Shown piece after piece: positions 24,901-37,590 of a stretch of DNA of 64,000 nt. The DNA comes from Spirodela intermedia (taxonomy: Eukaryota; Streptophyta; Magnoliopsida; Alismatales; Araceae): the NCBI GenBank assembly GCA_902729315.2, contig LR746264.1, positions 8,339,878-8,403,877 of the forward strand, read 5' to 3'. How positions within the stretch are numbered: position 1 is the first letter of the stretch; the number at the start of each line of letters is the position of its first letter. The translations under genes were made by a program, and so were the position numbers. The notes under the pieces are model-generated. The model made no database searches. It had not been told where the DNA came from and saw nothing but the letters and a program-made list of their open reading frames with translations.

Positions 24901-27900
24901 ATGGACCCATCTAGATTACACCTATTAAAGGACAAGTTTCATCTTGTACCTGCAAAAGCAATCTCTGGCAGGGTAGGAGTTGGGAAAGAAGAGGAAACCT
25001 TAGCCGCAGCGAAAAATTCCAACTTGTTTCTAAATACCTGAAAAAGGTTTTACAATCAATTGTGTATGGTGAAAGTCAACGTAAACGAAATTACACGAGA
25101 TAATTAAAAAAATATCGTTTGCCATCGCTATAAATACCAAATAAAACCAACAATTGTAGCATATCAAACACAACCCCAACCCAAAGATAGGCAAAGGTTT
25201 TTATAAATAGTTCTTCCTCTTTTTTCATAGCTTCCTACGGATGAAGCCAAATCTGCAACGGACGGTGAAATCGATGTGAAAATAACAGGGACTTGTAGCA
25301 TAGAAATGAAAAAAAATAGGAGCCTAAGTTGGACGACAATTTATGTTTGGCCAAGGCGACTTAAAGAAGCAATGAAGATAGAAAACTGAACAAAATTCTG
25401 ATTAACCGGAAAGTTTAATGGTTAGTGGCATCCTATATGATAAGACGGAGCGTAATTAGACTGACATTTCTTCTGATGAAACATTAATTTATTTAATATT
25501 GAAATAGTAAAAAACAATGACTGGTGCTTTCCGAGGAAACAACCTACATCAATTCTCTGGTGCAATGCTGAAGGAAGCTGTCGAAATTCAGATGCAGACA
25601 CAAGAAAATCAAAATTCTTCTAAATACCATTGATTACAGGTGTCAGGCCTAGTTAGGCACTCCCTAATACAAGTCCTAACAATACAGTGGGTTTCTAAAT
25701 AAAACATAATAAGCAAATCATGTAGCACTCATTAAAGAATGGAAATAATGATAGCAGTGGTTTCCTAGTATATTACAACATGAACCGATTTAAAATATTT
25801 GAAATTAGCCCAGATCCACTCTTTCAAAGTAAGTTTCAGAGAAAAAACCATGATCCGTTTCTATTGAAATGGAGAAATAAAACCTCATCATGAAGGACAG
25901 AGGGGAGAATGGCGGAAACTGCCTCAAGATTCATTCACCTCTAACCCTCATTTCTATAGAGAGGAACCTTACACAATTTTGCAAAACACCCTCAGTCTTT
26001 TACATAATTTTTTAACATCCTAGAATTTCCAACACTCCCCCATCATGATGAGGAAAATAATTTTCAACCCTCCGTGAGAGCTGAACGAAGGACAGAGGGG
26101 AGAACGGCGGAAACCGCCTCAAGATTCATTCACCTCTGAACCCCATTATATAGGAAGTAATAATACACAACTTTTGCAAAAACAACCTCAAATTACACTA
26201 TTTCCATACGACCTAGAACTTCCAACAGTTTCACTGAGAATTTTTTTCCTTTTGTATTGCTGATTGAATTAATGGGTATGGGTCTGACCTCATTCAGGGC
26301 TATGATGGGCGTAGAGGTCCATTGGCCCATCCAGATCCTGTTAGATTTCATAACGTGTTGTTTTCTTCTCTTTTTATGTATAATGTGGTGAGGAGAGCCC
26401 ACGATTGTGTGCGAGGAAAAACTTTCGATAGATCTTGAATTTAAGATTGGTGGGACTGATCGTAGACTCAACTTTTTCCAACGGAAAACAGTAGGAGATC
26501 GAAATTTCTCAACTGCGAATATATCTGAGACAGTTTAGTAATCTTTTCTAAGCCAGCTTATGAGAATTATCGTTTTTTTGCTTAACCTTCTGTGGAGTAC
26601 TGGACTGGGACTGGTGTTACATAAATAAATAGTTGGACCTAGCAATAAAAGCATACCTAGGTAAACCCAAATTTGTCCCCAACTAATTTAGATCTGTAGG
26701 AAAGCAAGAAGAGAAAAAATGGTACCGAAATAACAATTCCATTCTCCTTGGACGTTGAACGAAAAATCTAATTGAAAGTATCATTGGACGCCAAACTGAG
26801 ATAATCATGTTCCCAAGTTCGACAGTAATGAATTAAGGATTGAGAGTATCCCTTGGACTATTCTTTCTCGGTTAGTAAACCAAGAGAGCAGAGATGGGTA
26901 TGGAGACGAAAAAAAATCAGTTTTGACAATTGTTTGAGAAACAGGAAAAAGAAATGTTTCTTTGAAGTCATAAGATTCGGAAAAAGGATAAATAGCAGTA
27001 GTATAATATGATCAATCTCTGCTACACAATAATCTCAGATAAATACATACGAAGAAATAATTTCAAAAACGAAAGAATCTCAAAAGCTACTCAATCAGCA
27101 AAACCTAAAAAAAAAACATACATTTTCCTCAATCCGTTCTCTTTCGGAACTGTTAGAAAATGGAATATTGTCCAGCGGAGCAGAAAGCTTGGTATTGTAT
27201 CCGGCATTCTTCAATTCAATCACACGTCGGCGGCCCAATAGCTATCATTAACAAAAGAAGTGTAAGCATTACCATAAAACAGCAACGCATCATAATCAAA
27301 AGACTGTGACGACTTGTACATTATCTTCCACAAAGGAAAGGATGGCAGGTGTTGGTTTTATAGCACGAAACAGTGCGTTCCGCGAAAGCTTCACTTCTTT
27401 ATCCACAGAAACGTCTGTAAAATATGAATGAGAATCATCTAGTAACCAAGTGAACATGACATAAAGAATAACACTTAACTAGGTGTTAAAAACTAATCCT
27501 TGAATATAGGCAACTGAAATGGAGAATCAGAGCCATACCATGAGTATAAACGACGTGGTTCAAGAAAATAAAGATTAAACATCATCAAGAATGATGATAG
27601 TACGAAGATATCCTACTACAATTAACACGATTATTTCCAAACTCATGAGCAGATAACCTGCCTCATAGCATGAGGCAGATATAGCGGGAGAATTGTTAGC
27701 ATGAATTGTAGGGCAGGATCAGTAGCCATTTCAACGACAAATGGACACTTTTGCTTAGGACTGAAATGCATTATGATAGATATTAGTCCAGAAACTAAAG
27801 ATCTACTAACTCCAATTGTTCAGGTACATAAGTTTTTTTCAATACATAGGTTTTAGAACGGACGTCCTAACCCACGGATCAGATAGTCTCATCCATGGGA

Positions 27901-28872
27901 GGGAAGCTGGGAAAATCTAGTTCACGTACATCCATTGTAGCAGGTGGCGGTGTAACACTTGTGATAGAGATTCCAGTGGATTTACGTGAAAAATATGTAA
28001 TTCAATGTAGGTTCTAGAGAAAATAAGTAATTCAAAAATATATACGTACCCAAGCATCACAAGAGTGGTAGAGAGCACAATCGCCCCTGGGTTTTTTGTG
28101 GGTAGGGCAGCAATAATGGGAAAGATGATCAAATGAGGCACTAATCGTTTCTCCAAGAACTCATAGGCGCCCATAGAAACAACTATGGTGTTTCGAATTA
28201 AAATGTATTCAAATAATGATATGATGCAATACATTGGATTACGTCATTCTCTGCAGCATCAAAAAAATTTAAATAATAAAAAAAACAAAAGATCTATTTT
28301 ACAATAGAGCCGTAAGTACGTGGACACAGTTTAACATAAAAATATACAAGGAAATAAAAGAAGACTTAGACGAGGCCCAAGTGATTAACACATTTTCTTC
28401 AACACGCAAAATGCAGGCAATTTTAACTAAAGTTAGCTAAGACAGCGCCTAAATGCATTCAAAATGCTGTGTATTTACGACAACAAATAGCATGACGTAA
28501 TGAAGATAAAATTAAGACATGAATAAGCATAGGAGAATACATAATCTATGAGGGAGACTCACCTTTAGAAAGTAGACTGTCATCCATCCGTTTGTTTGAG
28601 GTATCATGTGGATCTATCCGAATAATGTTTTTTTTCCTCTTTGCAGGGACATCACCAGTCGCCGGCTCACTTTTTATGTATTTCCTGCTGATGGCTTCTC
28701 GCTTTCCTGGTTTTTCAAGCGCTTTCTCCCGATCGTGAATAGTGCTATGCTGAGTAATTCGATCTGATCTTTGTTTAAATTTTGTCTGTTTCTCCAACGT
28801 TTTGTGCTTACCATTATATTTCTGTCTCTCAGTAGATAATCCGTCTTTCTGCTTTACTTTTGACCTTGACAT
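20651..28872 (-). CDS. EngB/YihA-type GTPase, 10 exons
   Basis: Exons in coding order: 28872-28563, 27414-27320, 27241-27122, 25037-24950, 23011-22920, 22833-22729, 21788-21679, 21067-20980, 20897-20862, 20734-20651; 1128 nt, 375 residues, every junction in frame. The first exon is a Lys-rich hydrophilic domain starting [11 protein letters not shown], absent from bacterial EngB. The G domain follows: G1 [12 protein letters not shown], switch region DKPGLTQT, G3 [11 protein letters not shown]4 [10 protein letters not shown]5 MVSSKSGAG. Bacterial EngB assists late assembly of the large ribosomal subunit; a role in organellar or nuclear ribosome assembly is inferred, and the Lys-rich start does not look like a clean transit peptide. 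Introns total over 7 kb and hold LTR-derived repeats (intron 3) and a long GA tract (intron 6). It converges on the HAD-like gene. Confidence 0.94.
21919..21984. repeat. (GA)33 microsatellite in EngB-type gene intron 6
   Basis: A pure GA array of about 66 bases inside the 940-base intron between exons 6 and 7 of the minus-strand GTPase gene. Read in the sense direction of that gene it is a CT tract. Confidence 0.95.
25884..26230. mobile_element. LTR-retrotransposon-derived duplicated segment in EngB-type gene intron 3
   Basis: A block beginning AAGGACAGAGGGGAGAA occurs twice, near 25891 and 26093, each followed by CGGAAAC(T/C)GCCTCAAGATT and CACCTCT(A/G)A. Each copy continues into a stretch containing TTTTGCAAAA and ending in a CTAGAA(T/C)TTCCAACA motif (about 26020 and 26213). 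The phrase TTCCAACACTCCCCCATCATGATGAG after the first copy resembles sequence in and near plant Copia LTRs, based on general knowledge. No coding part of an element is visible nearby. I interpret it as a fragment of an old LTR with an internal duplication. Confidence 0.55.
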
Positions 28873-31369
28873 ACCATCAAACCATCAAATATGTTTAAAC
28901 TTAGCTTCGCCTCCAAACTACCGCTTTAGTTTAGAATTGGCTAAAAGGCATGTCATTACAATTTTATTTTCATTTCAACATCGTTTTATTATGTCAAGTA
29001 GACCGTTCAACGGATCTTAAGGACGTGCAAGACTTCAACATTCAGTTTTTTTAGTTTTGAACCTTATTTTAACAACTAAGATCCGCACAAATTACGCGTT
29101 CAAAGAAAAAAAGGAATGCCCGTCCAAATTATAGTCCAAGTAAACAAAGCCTAGCCTGCCATTTTATTGCGTTTCATGCCACTGCGCACAGATGTCAAGG
29201 AAACAAAATGCATACAACAAAGAAACAATAAAAGGCACGCAGGTATTTTCCAAGATGGTAGCTATGAAGCAAAACTCACTTAGGATTGTTGATCGTCCCC
29301 ACAGGGTGTACCACTCATTTTATCGAATAATGCATGTTAAAATCAAAACTGATCGTGATCTCTAATTTCAAAACTGTTATTTTATCCTGCATATTTGTCA
29401 CACGCTTTGGCATCAAGACAGCCATTTTTTTCTTACTGGGATGCATGTTCAGCTCCAGAGAACAACATGAAAATCTCAAAATTGGGTCGATATAAGGACT
29501 GCAACTATTATATTGCCGTTGAAAAAATCTGATTCTTTTTAGTACAGCCCATTTCCGTATTGAATGCTTGTTTGTAACAAAACCACTAAGGAATGAAAAA
29601 AAATCTAAAACGCATTTACAATAATTAAATTAAAAATTAAAAATTGTTACATAGTCTCCGTAGATTTCTCATTAATAAAAACGATTGGTAGCGACCAATC
29701 AGTATTTTCTGGCACTAAAGATAACATGCAATTTTTAGATGAAGAAACAAACCTTGTCGTCATATTCCCATGAGTCGAAGTCATACCATTTCTTGACATT
29801 GTTTCTTAGCAAAAATAATCCACTCTGTGATCTGAAGTGATAAGCACAGAAATTCCATTAATACTTAATATGAGACTGTTAAAAGTAGGCAGAAAATGAT
29901 GTGCGCAAAACTATTGAAATATCAGAGGTCCACAGTTGTCTATCCAGAGCTGAATCATCGGGTGAAAGAATCATATTACCACCCATATTACCAACAGAAT
30001 GCCAATGGTAAAAGCATTAACCACCGGAACAAAGCGGTGAATGATCAAAGTGGCCCAAGCACGATCATGGTATTAAGGAGGCAGGACAGACAGAAAACGC
30101 GGTTCCCGGTGGTCCGGGCCTCGTGGTAACGGCAACCGCGGCACACGTGATCACGGTGCCTCACGCATCAACTCACTCAAACTGAGGTCATCAATAATTA
30201 TAAGTACCACAAGAAAACGATGATGAGTTCGGGACGAGGCGCGGAGGAGCAAAGCCTCCCGGAGGAAGGGGTGGCAGCAGAAGAACAAGCTGAAAGAATG
30301 CGAACAAGGCTAGGATTGGTGAGCGAGATAGCACATTTGCTCCTCACCGTGGACGATGGCCGGCCGCTTCCAAACCCGCATCCCCTGACAGCTGCTCGCG
30401 CGAACCCCCGACAGTGAGACTGAGCACGCTGACCAGGAAGGACGGCAAGCGGTGGGCGGGAAAATAAACCCTACCTGAACTCTCGTTACCATATTTCTAT
30501 AACATTTATATACACGTAGAACGGGAAATTAACTGTTTCTGGATTGGCACGAGGGCACAGGCTGATTGAATGGGCCTATCACGTGCGGCCCAAATGGCTC
30601 CAGAACCGTCCCAGGCAATTGAGGTAGCAAAGCCCAACCCCGAGCATGTAGGCAAAGCCGATCGACAACCGGGGCACGCCTCAGAAAGTTGACCAATTTT
30701 AAAGAAATAACACAACGTGGCAGATGACGATTCGGTCCCACAAATCGAGTCAACTATACGGTAGGTCAACGGTACATGTATATAATGGCCTGCTTTCGTA
30801 TATCGAGATTCCAAAAGCCTTTTATGACTTTGGAATATTCAGTCTGACGAGCGCACACACGTGTAAGCCGCCACGTATGAGCTAAGAGAGTACGGCAAGC
30901 AATCGGGTGCCCTCCCGCGGTCATTCCCAGCCAGGTGGAGGGAGTATGGCTCGCGCCCAAAAGTCGCCCAGGGCCCACCTGTATGATGACGTCATACATG
31001 AGATCGACATGACCCATTGGGTTTTTATTTATAAATAAACATAAATGGACAGCCCGGACGGAGAGAGACAAAATGGACGACCGATCGAAGGCTCGATGAT
31101 GATCGGACGGCGGCAGTTGGGGAGAGAGGGGGAGTTGACTTCTCCAATGGGAAAGGGCATACCCCCCATTGGGGGGGTCAAAAAGTCTTCGCCGGAGCTA
31201 TCGACAGTATCAACGTCTTGATCCAGTTGGTGGGAATTTAATTAAATTGATGATGTTATTATCGCGCCGGCGTGTGGGTCGGCAGGATGAACGGCATCTG
31301 TGAAGGCCGGGGAGGAATCTGAGTGTTTGTTTCCATCTTGACCGTGTTTCTCTCTCAATCCTTCCGAGT
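28873..31369. other. Intergenic region between divergent genes
   Basis: This separates the EngB-type gene (-) from the purine permease (+) and must contain both promoters. The left part is AT-rich. Two short open segments on the minus strand, 29753-29831 and about 30000-30075, have splice-like borders but no partners. Short frames at 29896-30129 and 30220-30417 on the plus strand have no family resemblance. The part from 30500 to 31200 is moderately GC-rich with several TTGAC elements. Confidence 0.5.
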
Positions 31370-31378
31370 TATATATAA
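31370..31378 (+). promoter_or_regulatory. Probable TATA box of the purine permease gene
   Basis: TATATATAA. It overlaps an upstream in-frame ATG at 31378 and lies 45 bases before the ATG at 31423. If it is a working TATA box, transcription would start near 31400-31410 and only the second ATG would be in the mRNA. Confidence 0.5.
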
Positions 31379-31422
31379 TGAGGTCGATTCCCTGGCGAGG
31401 GCTTCGATTTGGACTTCTACAG

Positions 31423-33123
31423 ATGGATCCCGCCGCCGCTGGGGTCTCTCGCCGTCCTGCTTCGGCCTCGGGCTATGGGTCCTTGGTGGGGCGGCTCAAC
31501 TTCGCAGTGGCGGAGTCGCGTATTGGGCGGCGCTTCAAGGTGGCGGAGAGGGGGAGCACGTTCACGACGGAACTGCGGGCGGGGACGGCCACTTTCCTCA
31601 CCATGGCGTACATCCTCGCCGTCAACGCCTCCATCCTCGCCGACTCCGGCGCCACCTGCACCATCTCCGACTGCAACAACCCGTCCCAGTCCTGCAAGTT
31701 CCCCCCCGTCGTCGACCCCGGATATGCCGCCTGCCTCGACCGAGCGCGGAGAGACCTGATAGTGGCGACGGTCGGGTCATCGATCATCGGGTGCCTGATC
31801 ATGGGGATCTTCGCCAACCTTCCCATCGCCCTGGCCCCGGGGATGGGGATCAACGCCTACTTTGCCTACAACGTGGTGGGCTTCCACGGCTCGGGGAATC
31901 TGTCCTACCGCAATGCCCTCACCGCGGTCTTCATAGAGGGGCTGCTCTTCATGCTCATCTCCGCCGTGGGATTCCGCGCCAAGCTCGCGAAGCTCGTGCC
32001 CAAGCCGGTCCGCATATCCTCCTCCGCCGGGATAGGGCTCTTCCTGGCCTTCATCGGCTTGCAGGGGAACCAGGGCGTGGGGCTCATCGCGTACAGCTCG
32101 TCCACGCTCGTCACGCTCGGCGCCTGCCCGCGCAGCGAGCGCGTGTCGCTCGCGCCCGTGGTGGCCGCCGCCAACGGCACCATCTCCCTAATCCCCGGCG
32201 CCACCGTCTCCGGCGGGATCATGTGCCTCCGCGGGCGCATGGAGTCGCCCACTTTCTGGCTCGGCGTGGTGGGGTTCGTCATTATCGCCTACTGCCTGAT
32301 CAGGAACATCAAGGGAGCCATGATCTACGGGATCCTCTTCGTCACCGCCGTCTCCTGGTTCCGCAACACGTCGGTCACCGCCTTCCCCGACGACTCCAGC
32401 GGCAACGAGGCCTACCACTACTTCAAGAGGGTGGTGGACGTGCACAAGATCGAGTCAACGGCGGGGGCTCTGAGCTTCTCCGGGCTCGGGAAGCCCTTCT
32501 TCTGGGAGGCCGTCGTGACCTTCCTCTACGTGGACCTCCTGGACACCACAGGGACCCTCTACACCATGGCGCGCTTCGCCGGCTACGTCGACGCCGAGGG
32601 GAACTTCGAGGGCCAGTACTTCGCCTTCATGTCCGACGCCACCGCCATCGTGGTGGGCTCGCTCCTCGGCACCTCCCCGGTGACCGCCTTCATCGAATCC
32701 TCCACCGGGGTGCGGGAAGGGGGGAGGACGGGGATGACGGCCATCACCGTCGCCGGCTACTTCTTCCTGGCCTTCTTCTTCACCCCGCTCCTGGCGTCGA
32801 TCCCCCCGTGGGCCGTGGGCCCCCCCCTGGTTCTCGTCGGAGTGATGATGATGAAATCCGTGCTCGACGTGGACTGGGACGACATGCGACAGGGCATACC
32901 AGCGTTCATCACGATGATCCTCATGCCGCTGACTTACTCTATCGCCTACGGACTGATCGGTGGGATCGGCACCTTCATCGTCCTAAACCTGTTGGACTGG
33001 GGAACGGGTCTTCTGCGGAACGGAAAGAAAAAACCGGAAGCTCCGCCAAGCAATGGCAAGGTCGACACCACCACCGGCGGCGCCGCCGCCGGAGTTGGCA
33101 ACACGAAGGAGATCGAAGTCTAG
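31423..33123 (+). CDS. AZG1: Adenine/guanine permease, AZG1-like
   Basis: An intronless gene of 566 residues. I chose the ATG giving [12 protein letters not shown]: an in-frame ATG 45 bases upstream overlaps a TATA-like element, and the chosen start gives an N-terminus of the usual length before the conserved core. The core begins [19 protein letters not shown] and has many membrane segments. Family motifs are [64 protein letters not shown] and [22 protein letters not shown] proteins belong to the NCS2-like AzgA branch and move adenine, guanine and some cytokinin bases with protons across the plasma membrane or ER. The C-terminal tail is hydrophilic, with Ala/Gly/Thr-rich sequence. Coding sequence is about two-thirds G+C, in contrast with flanking AT-rich genes. 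A long alternate frame on the same strand is a composition shadow. Confidence 0.96.
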   Translation: MDPAAAGVSRRPASASGYGSLVGRLNFAVAESRIGRRFKVAERGSTFTTELRAGTATFLTMAYILAVNASILADSGATCTISDCNNPSQSCKFPPVVDPGYAACLDRARRDLIVATVGSSIIGCLIMGIFANLPIALAPGMGINAYFAYNVVGFHGSGNLSYRNALTAVFIEGLLFMLISAVGFRAKLAKLVPKPVRISSSAGIGLFLAFIGLQGNQGVGLIAYSSSTLVTLGACPRSERVSLAPVVAAANGTISLIPGATVSGGIMCLRGRMESPTFWLGVVGFVIIAYCLIRNIKGAMIYGILFVTAVSWFRNTSVTAFPDDSSGNEAYHYFKRVVDVHKIESTAGALSFSGLGKPFFWEAVVTFLYVDLLDTTGTLYTMARFAGYVDAEGNFEGQYFAFMSDATAIVVGSLLGTSPVTAFIESSTGVREGGRTGMTAITVAGYFFLAFFFTPLLASIPPWAVGPPLVLVGVMMMKSVLDVDWDDMRQGIPAFITMILMPLTYSIAYGLIGGIGTFIVLNLLDWGTGLLRNGKKKPEAPPSNGKVDTTTGGAAAGVGNTKEIEV

Positions 33124-34258
33124 CTCCCACCCGTGGTTCCTCCCTGTTTATCCTCCATTTTACTTAAATCACGTACAGATTGTGCGGCCAGCTGCCGCTG
33201 CTGCAACTAGATTACAAGGATTTGGATTGGAAACCCTGATGTTGGGTCTCATCCCGCTCCCCTTCTTCTTCTACACTCTTAACCTCAGCTGGTGGGTGTG
33301 AACTGCCCCCAAATTATCCATCAGAAAGTGGATCGGATTCCTCGATGTGACGCAATAGTTTAAAAGATACTCCATTCACCTCCTCTGGCATGGCCGTCGC
33401 GTCAAGAACATTATTTACTAGTGGCGCCCGGAAAGGTGTGATCTGACCCTGAGGTCTGACGGCGGAAACCCTTCGGCATCGCCATGTGCCGGCCATATGG
33501 CACTCCACCTCCGTGCGCTAGCTGCCCTGGAGCCGCCGCCGCAAGAGAGAGACAAACGCTGCCGGCGGGGAGGCGTAAACGACGAGCAGCTCCACTGTTT
33601 GTCTGCTGACGGGTCCTCGTCGCCGGTGAGGAGGACAGCGCTGTTGAGATGCGTTGTCCTCGTGGGTCTAAAGAACGGCGGAGGGGGGAGGTCGGCGGCG
33701 TTATCGCCACCGACAGACGGCTCCGGCCTTCGGAGGAGAGGATGCATTGCTTCTCGCGAGTTACTTCTTTGAAAAAGCTACACGCCAACACGCCGGGGGA
33801 ATCTAACGGTGAAGACCGAGAAGAATCTCCCACTGCTGTGCCTGTTATAAAAATCAGAGCCAAGACGTCAACCTTGTGGACCAGCCCGCATGCCGTGGAC
33901 CAACAATTTACGAGAAATGGGGGATGTGGGGCCCCTGGCGGCTTGACCGGAACCCTTGCGTGTCAACTCACGTATTGTTAATGGAGCCCAAAGCCCAAAA
34001 TGCGTAGGGGCCACACATGCATCGGGGCCCACCTACGTTGCCCGCTCGAGAGTAATTTAAATACTTTTATTTATTTCTTCAATTTTTATGAGTCCAGCGT
34101 GGGCTTGATGAGCCTCCATGGCCCATGAGATGACCGTCATAATGGGCGGGATGAGATGTTCTTTACGGCCCATAAAATAGGCTCAATATGGACCCGCGCG
34201 ACTACTATAAGAATGTGGAGAGGGAAGGGAAAACGGCTACGATGCTGGAAGTGGGACG
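33124..34258. other. Intergenic region between AZG1-like gene and LSF2
   Basis: It holds the 3' UTR of the permease and the promoter of LSF2. A GC-rich patch at about 33420-33780 has overlapping frames on both strands without family resemblance. Upstream ATGs lie shortly before the LSF2 start, at 34213 and 34242, out of frame with it; whether they are transcribed is unknown. Confidence 0.5.
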
Positions 34259-37200
34259 ATGGGCACCGTCGGCAACGGTCCCTTCTGTTCGGTGCTCGTC
34301 GTCCCTCAGAAGAAGCGTCTGGATAGGCACAGGAATGGTTCGTCGCTCTCGGGGACGGGATCGGATGGTTTCTGCACCAGATTTGCTGCGTTGAACGGGA
34401 AGAGTGCAATCCGCTGTGAATCTCAGGGGAGCAGAGCGGGGGGGAACCTCGGGATCAACTCTCGCCCTGGGAGGAAGATCGAGGATTACAACACGGTCAT
34501 GAAGCGGATGATGAGGAATCCCTACGAGTACCATCATGATCTGGGTGAGAATTAGAAACGCAATCGGCCATGAAAGTGGATCGAAATCCTTGGACCTTTT
34601 TCTGTTGGCCTTTTCTTTGTGGAATCGAGGGGTTTCGATGAAGCTTTTAGGCTCTTCACACCGTTCTTATTTCCTTCTATTAGTTCCAAATACAATCTGA
34701 TCAACGTTTCGACTGCTGCCAGTTTTTCATGTTTGCGTACGTCGTATCGAACTTGTCTTACGGAAATATCAGGAAATTAGAAGCTAGTTTACTCAAAGGA
34801 AATTCACTGTACGACTGCTTTAGTAGGGAAATTTCATGTTTGCGTACGACTGCTTTTGTCGTTGTGAAATAAATCATAAATTCAATGAAGCTATCCAAGG
34901 ACGAATATTCTCTAAGATCACCCATATAGAAAGGAACTTAAAAACTGTTTCACATCTTTTAGTTCAAGCACTCATGTATTCGTTTCTCTCATCATGGGAT
35001 CGTGGCTTTCACTTATCCTAGACTCAGTAATCAGCATCAGACATTTTTCTTTTTTTTAAAAGTTGTCCATAGATTATAGAATACATGTAGCCTTTTTATA
35101 TTCTCATTTGATTTTGAGTATGCTTTATTTTCTTAACACATCATACCGTTATTTGTCCTGCAATTGACTGTGGAGTTTGCCAATGTTTGGTCTTTCTTAC
35201 AAGATGGTGAACAGAAAGTTAGAGTCAGCACTCCCGCTGTCTTACTCGTAATCTGTTTAACTTATCATTACGTTTCCGCAATTCTTTTGAAATCTGCATT
35301 TTTGGAGTATAGAAATCATTATTGCATTACTGGAAATATCTTAAAATTGACCTGGATAAATTAAACTTGTTACCCTTGAACTCGAACTCATACTGTCGCT
35401 GATCCAAATCTACACTTACCATTAATTTAGCTGAGGTTTTTTGATTCCTCTAAATACCTCTTACATTTGGTAATTTAATTTATTTTGATATGCCATTGAT
35501 CCGTTAAGCTGATTTTTTCGAACTTCCTCAGGCATGAATTACACCTTGATAACCGACCACCTGATTGTGGGGTCTCAACCTCAGAGACCAGAGGATATTG
35601 ATCACTTGAAGGAGGAGAATGTGGGCCACATACTGTGTTTACAACAGGATAAGGATATTGAGTATTGGGGAATCGACTTCGAATCTATCATAGAAAGATG
35701 CAAAAGAGCTGGGGTGCACCACATGAGAAAGCCCGTATGCTATAGCACCATTGGTTGTCTTTTCCTTACTAAAGTAGTGCATGCTCACTGAATGAATTTA
35801 TGCTCTTGCCAAAAATGAACCTTGATCAAGATATTTTCTTCATTACGTTAGTTAAAAGCTGCCCTGTCTAGGAAATTATTCTTCTGGTATTTGTTTCCAA
35901 TTCATTTGATTATATGCTATTGAGGTTTACTCCAACCGACTTATTTTTATTTTCCTCCTCGTTATGCCCTTACTTTCTGTTGAGCACATCCCACAAAGCT
36001 GTCTTTTTAATTATTCGCATCTTCAATCTAGCTACAGAAATAATTTAGGAAGCATGTACACCATTATCTCCAGCCATGAACTCCCACAAAAGGAAATACC
36101 CTGAAGAAGACTGTAAGAGCTTAATTGTGAGAGTGAATGTTTAAATGTGGGGGAAGTTGGGAGGCAATTGTGTTTTCTAGGATGTGTGGTAGATAAATTT
36201 CCTATCTTTATGAATTGAATTCAAGGAGCATGCCACACGTTCAATTCCTTGGGAAATGATTTTGTACAAGCCTGAAGGCAAGTTGCTACTAGTTCCATGA
36301 ACCTTTGTATCGTCCAGCCTAGAGATCAGCTGGCCGTCCTGGAAAGAATATCCAAGACAATTGCTAATGTAATGGAATTCATAGTATCGTATATTGATCG
36401 ATCAAACAGAGATTTGGCAACTAAAAGAAAAATTGATTCTTTGAGATACTTCCTTTAGTCAAGAAGGACAGTCTGTGCAATATGCCTTTTTTATAGCATT
36501 AATTGGGAAATATGTGGTGCATCACATCAATAGGAGACTTCAATTTGAAATTTTTCATTAAGTCGTCGTATGTTTTTATTGGCAATGACAGGAGTTTTTG
36601 CATCTCACTCACTCACTCACTCACTCACTCACTCACTCACTCAACAACTAGTAATAGCTTGAACGCTTCTTCAGATGCTCATCTTTACAGGATATCCTGC
36701 ACCAGCTGTTCCACAAGACGAGCCTTTTGATTGATTCTCCCACGATAAAAGAATACTTCCAAGATGTGACCGACAAATAAACTAGCTTATCTAGAAATGA
36801 AACGACACAAGACAGAGCTGCTGGACAAACATGGTGGTGTGGGTCTTGCTTGAGTTAGAGTGAGAAAGTGGGTCACAACTCTTTTTTGAGATAGAGTGGA
36901 AGAAGAGCTAGAGTGGGTTGACATTTCTTTAATAAGGAAAGGCCATACCCGGCGATCTAAGGGCGTAGCATCTTATCATTACTATGATTTTCACCATCTC
37001 AGTGCAGACGATAGTTTTTTTCTTTTTCTGATTAAATTTCTCTCTCTCATTGAAGGACTGTGACCTTTGACTTTCCTACATTGAAGGCTAGGGACTTTGA
37101 CCCGGATTCAGTGCGAAATTCTCTGCCCAAAGCCGTTTCGTTGCTAGAATGGGCAGCATCCCAGGAGAGAGGGAGAGTCTATGTTCATTGTACTGCTGGA

Positions 37201-37590
37201 CTGGGGAGGGCCCCTGCGGTTGCCATTGCCTACTTGTTCTGGTTCTGCAACATGGATGTGAGCCGCCCACGATTCTCCCCCCCCCCCCCCCCTTCTCTCC
37301 TCCTCTCCCATCTCCTTTCTTTCCTTCCTTCCTTCTCTCTAGAAATAGACGATACTTACTATTTTAAGATTTCGGCTACATTGCAGCTAGACAAGGCGTA
37401 TGGCCTGCTCACATCGAAGAGGCCGTGCGGGCCTAACAAGGCGGCAATCAGAGGAGCCACCTACGATCTGGCCAAGGACGATCCATGGAAGGAGCCTTTC
37501 GAGAGCCTCCCAGATCTTGCCTTCCATGACATCGCCGACTGGGAGAGACGGTTGATCCAAGAGCGCGTACGAGGACTTCGTGGGAGTTGA
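34259..37590 (+). CDS. LSF2: Phosphoglucan phosphatase LSF2, chloroplastic
   Basis: Exons 34259-34544, 35532-35734, 37087-37257, 37387-37590; 864 nt, 287 residues, all junctions in frame. Residues 1-70 are rich in Ser, Arg, Gly and Lys, as expected of a plastid transit peptide. Then comes the LSF2 signature RKIEDYNTVMKRMMRNPYEY, the dual-specificity phosphatase fold (HLIVGSQPQRPEDIDHL, DKDIEYWGID, DFDPDSVRNSLP) and the active-site loop VHCTAGLGRAPA, which keeps the Cys and Arg of CX5R. The C-terminal SKRPCGPNKAAIRGATYDL and DIADWERRLIQERV form the glucan-binding C-terminal motif of LSF2. Unlike SEX4 there is no CBM48, as in other LSF2 proteins. It removes phosphate from the C3 position of starch glucosyl units during starch breakdown. 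Intron 2 (1.35 kb) contains an ACTC repeat, intron 3 a C16 run. Confidence 0.96.
36604..36643. repeat. (ACTC)n tetranucleotide microsatellite in LSF2 intron 2
   Basis: About ten consecutive CTCA/ACTC units within the second intron of LSF2. Confidence 0.92.

Noticed and set aside
31323-33167. A 614-codon plus-strand frame overlapping the AZG1-like gene
   Set aside because: It is Arg/His/Pro-rich without membrane segments or family motifs and is the +1 shadow of a GC-rich gene whose own frame is clearly the permease.
36604-36643. A CRISPR-like regular repeat
   Set aside because: It is a simple tetranucleotide microsatellite without spacers, in a plant intron. No repeat in the window has spacer structure.
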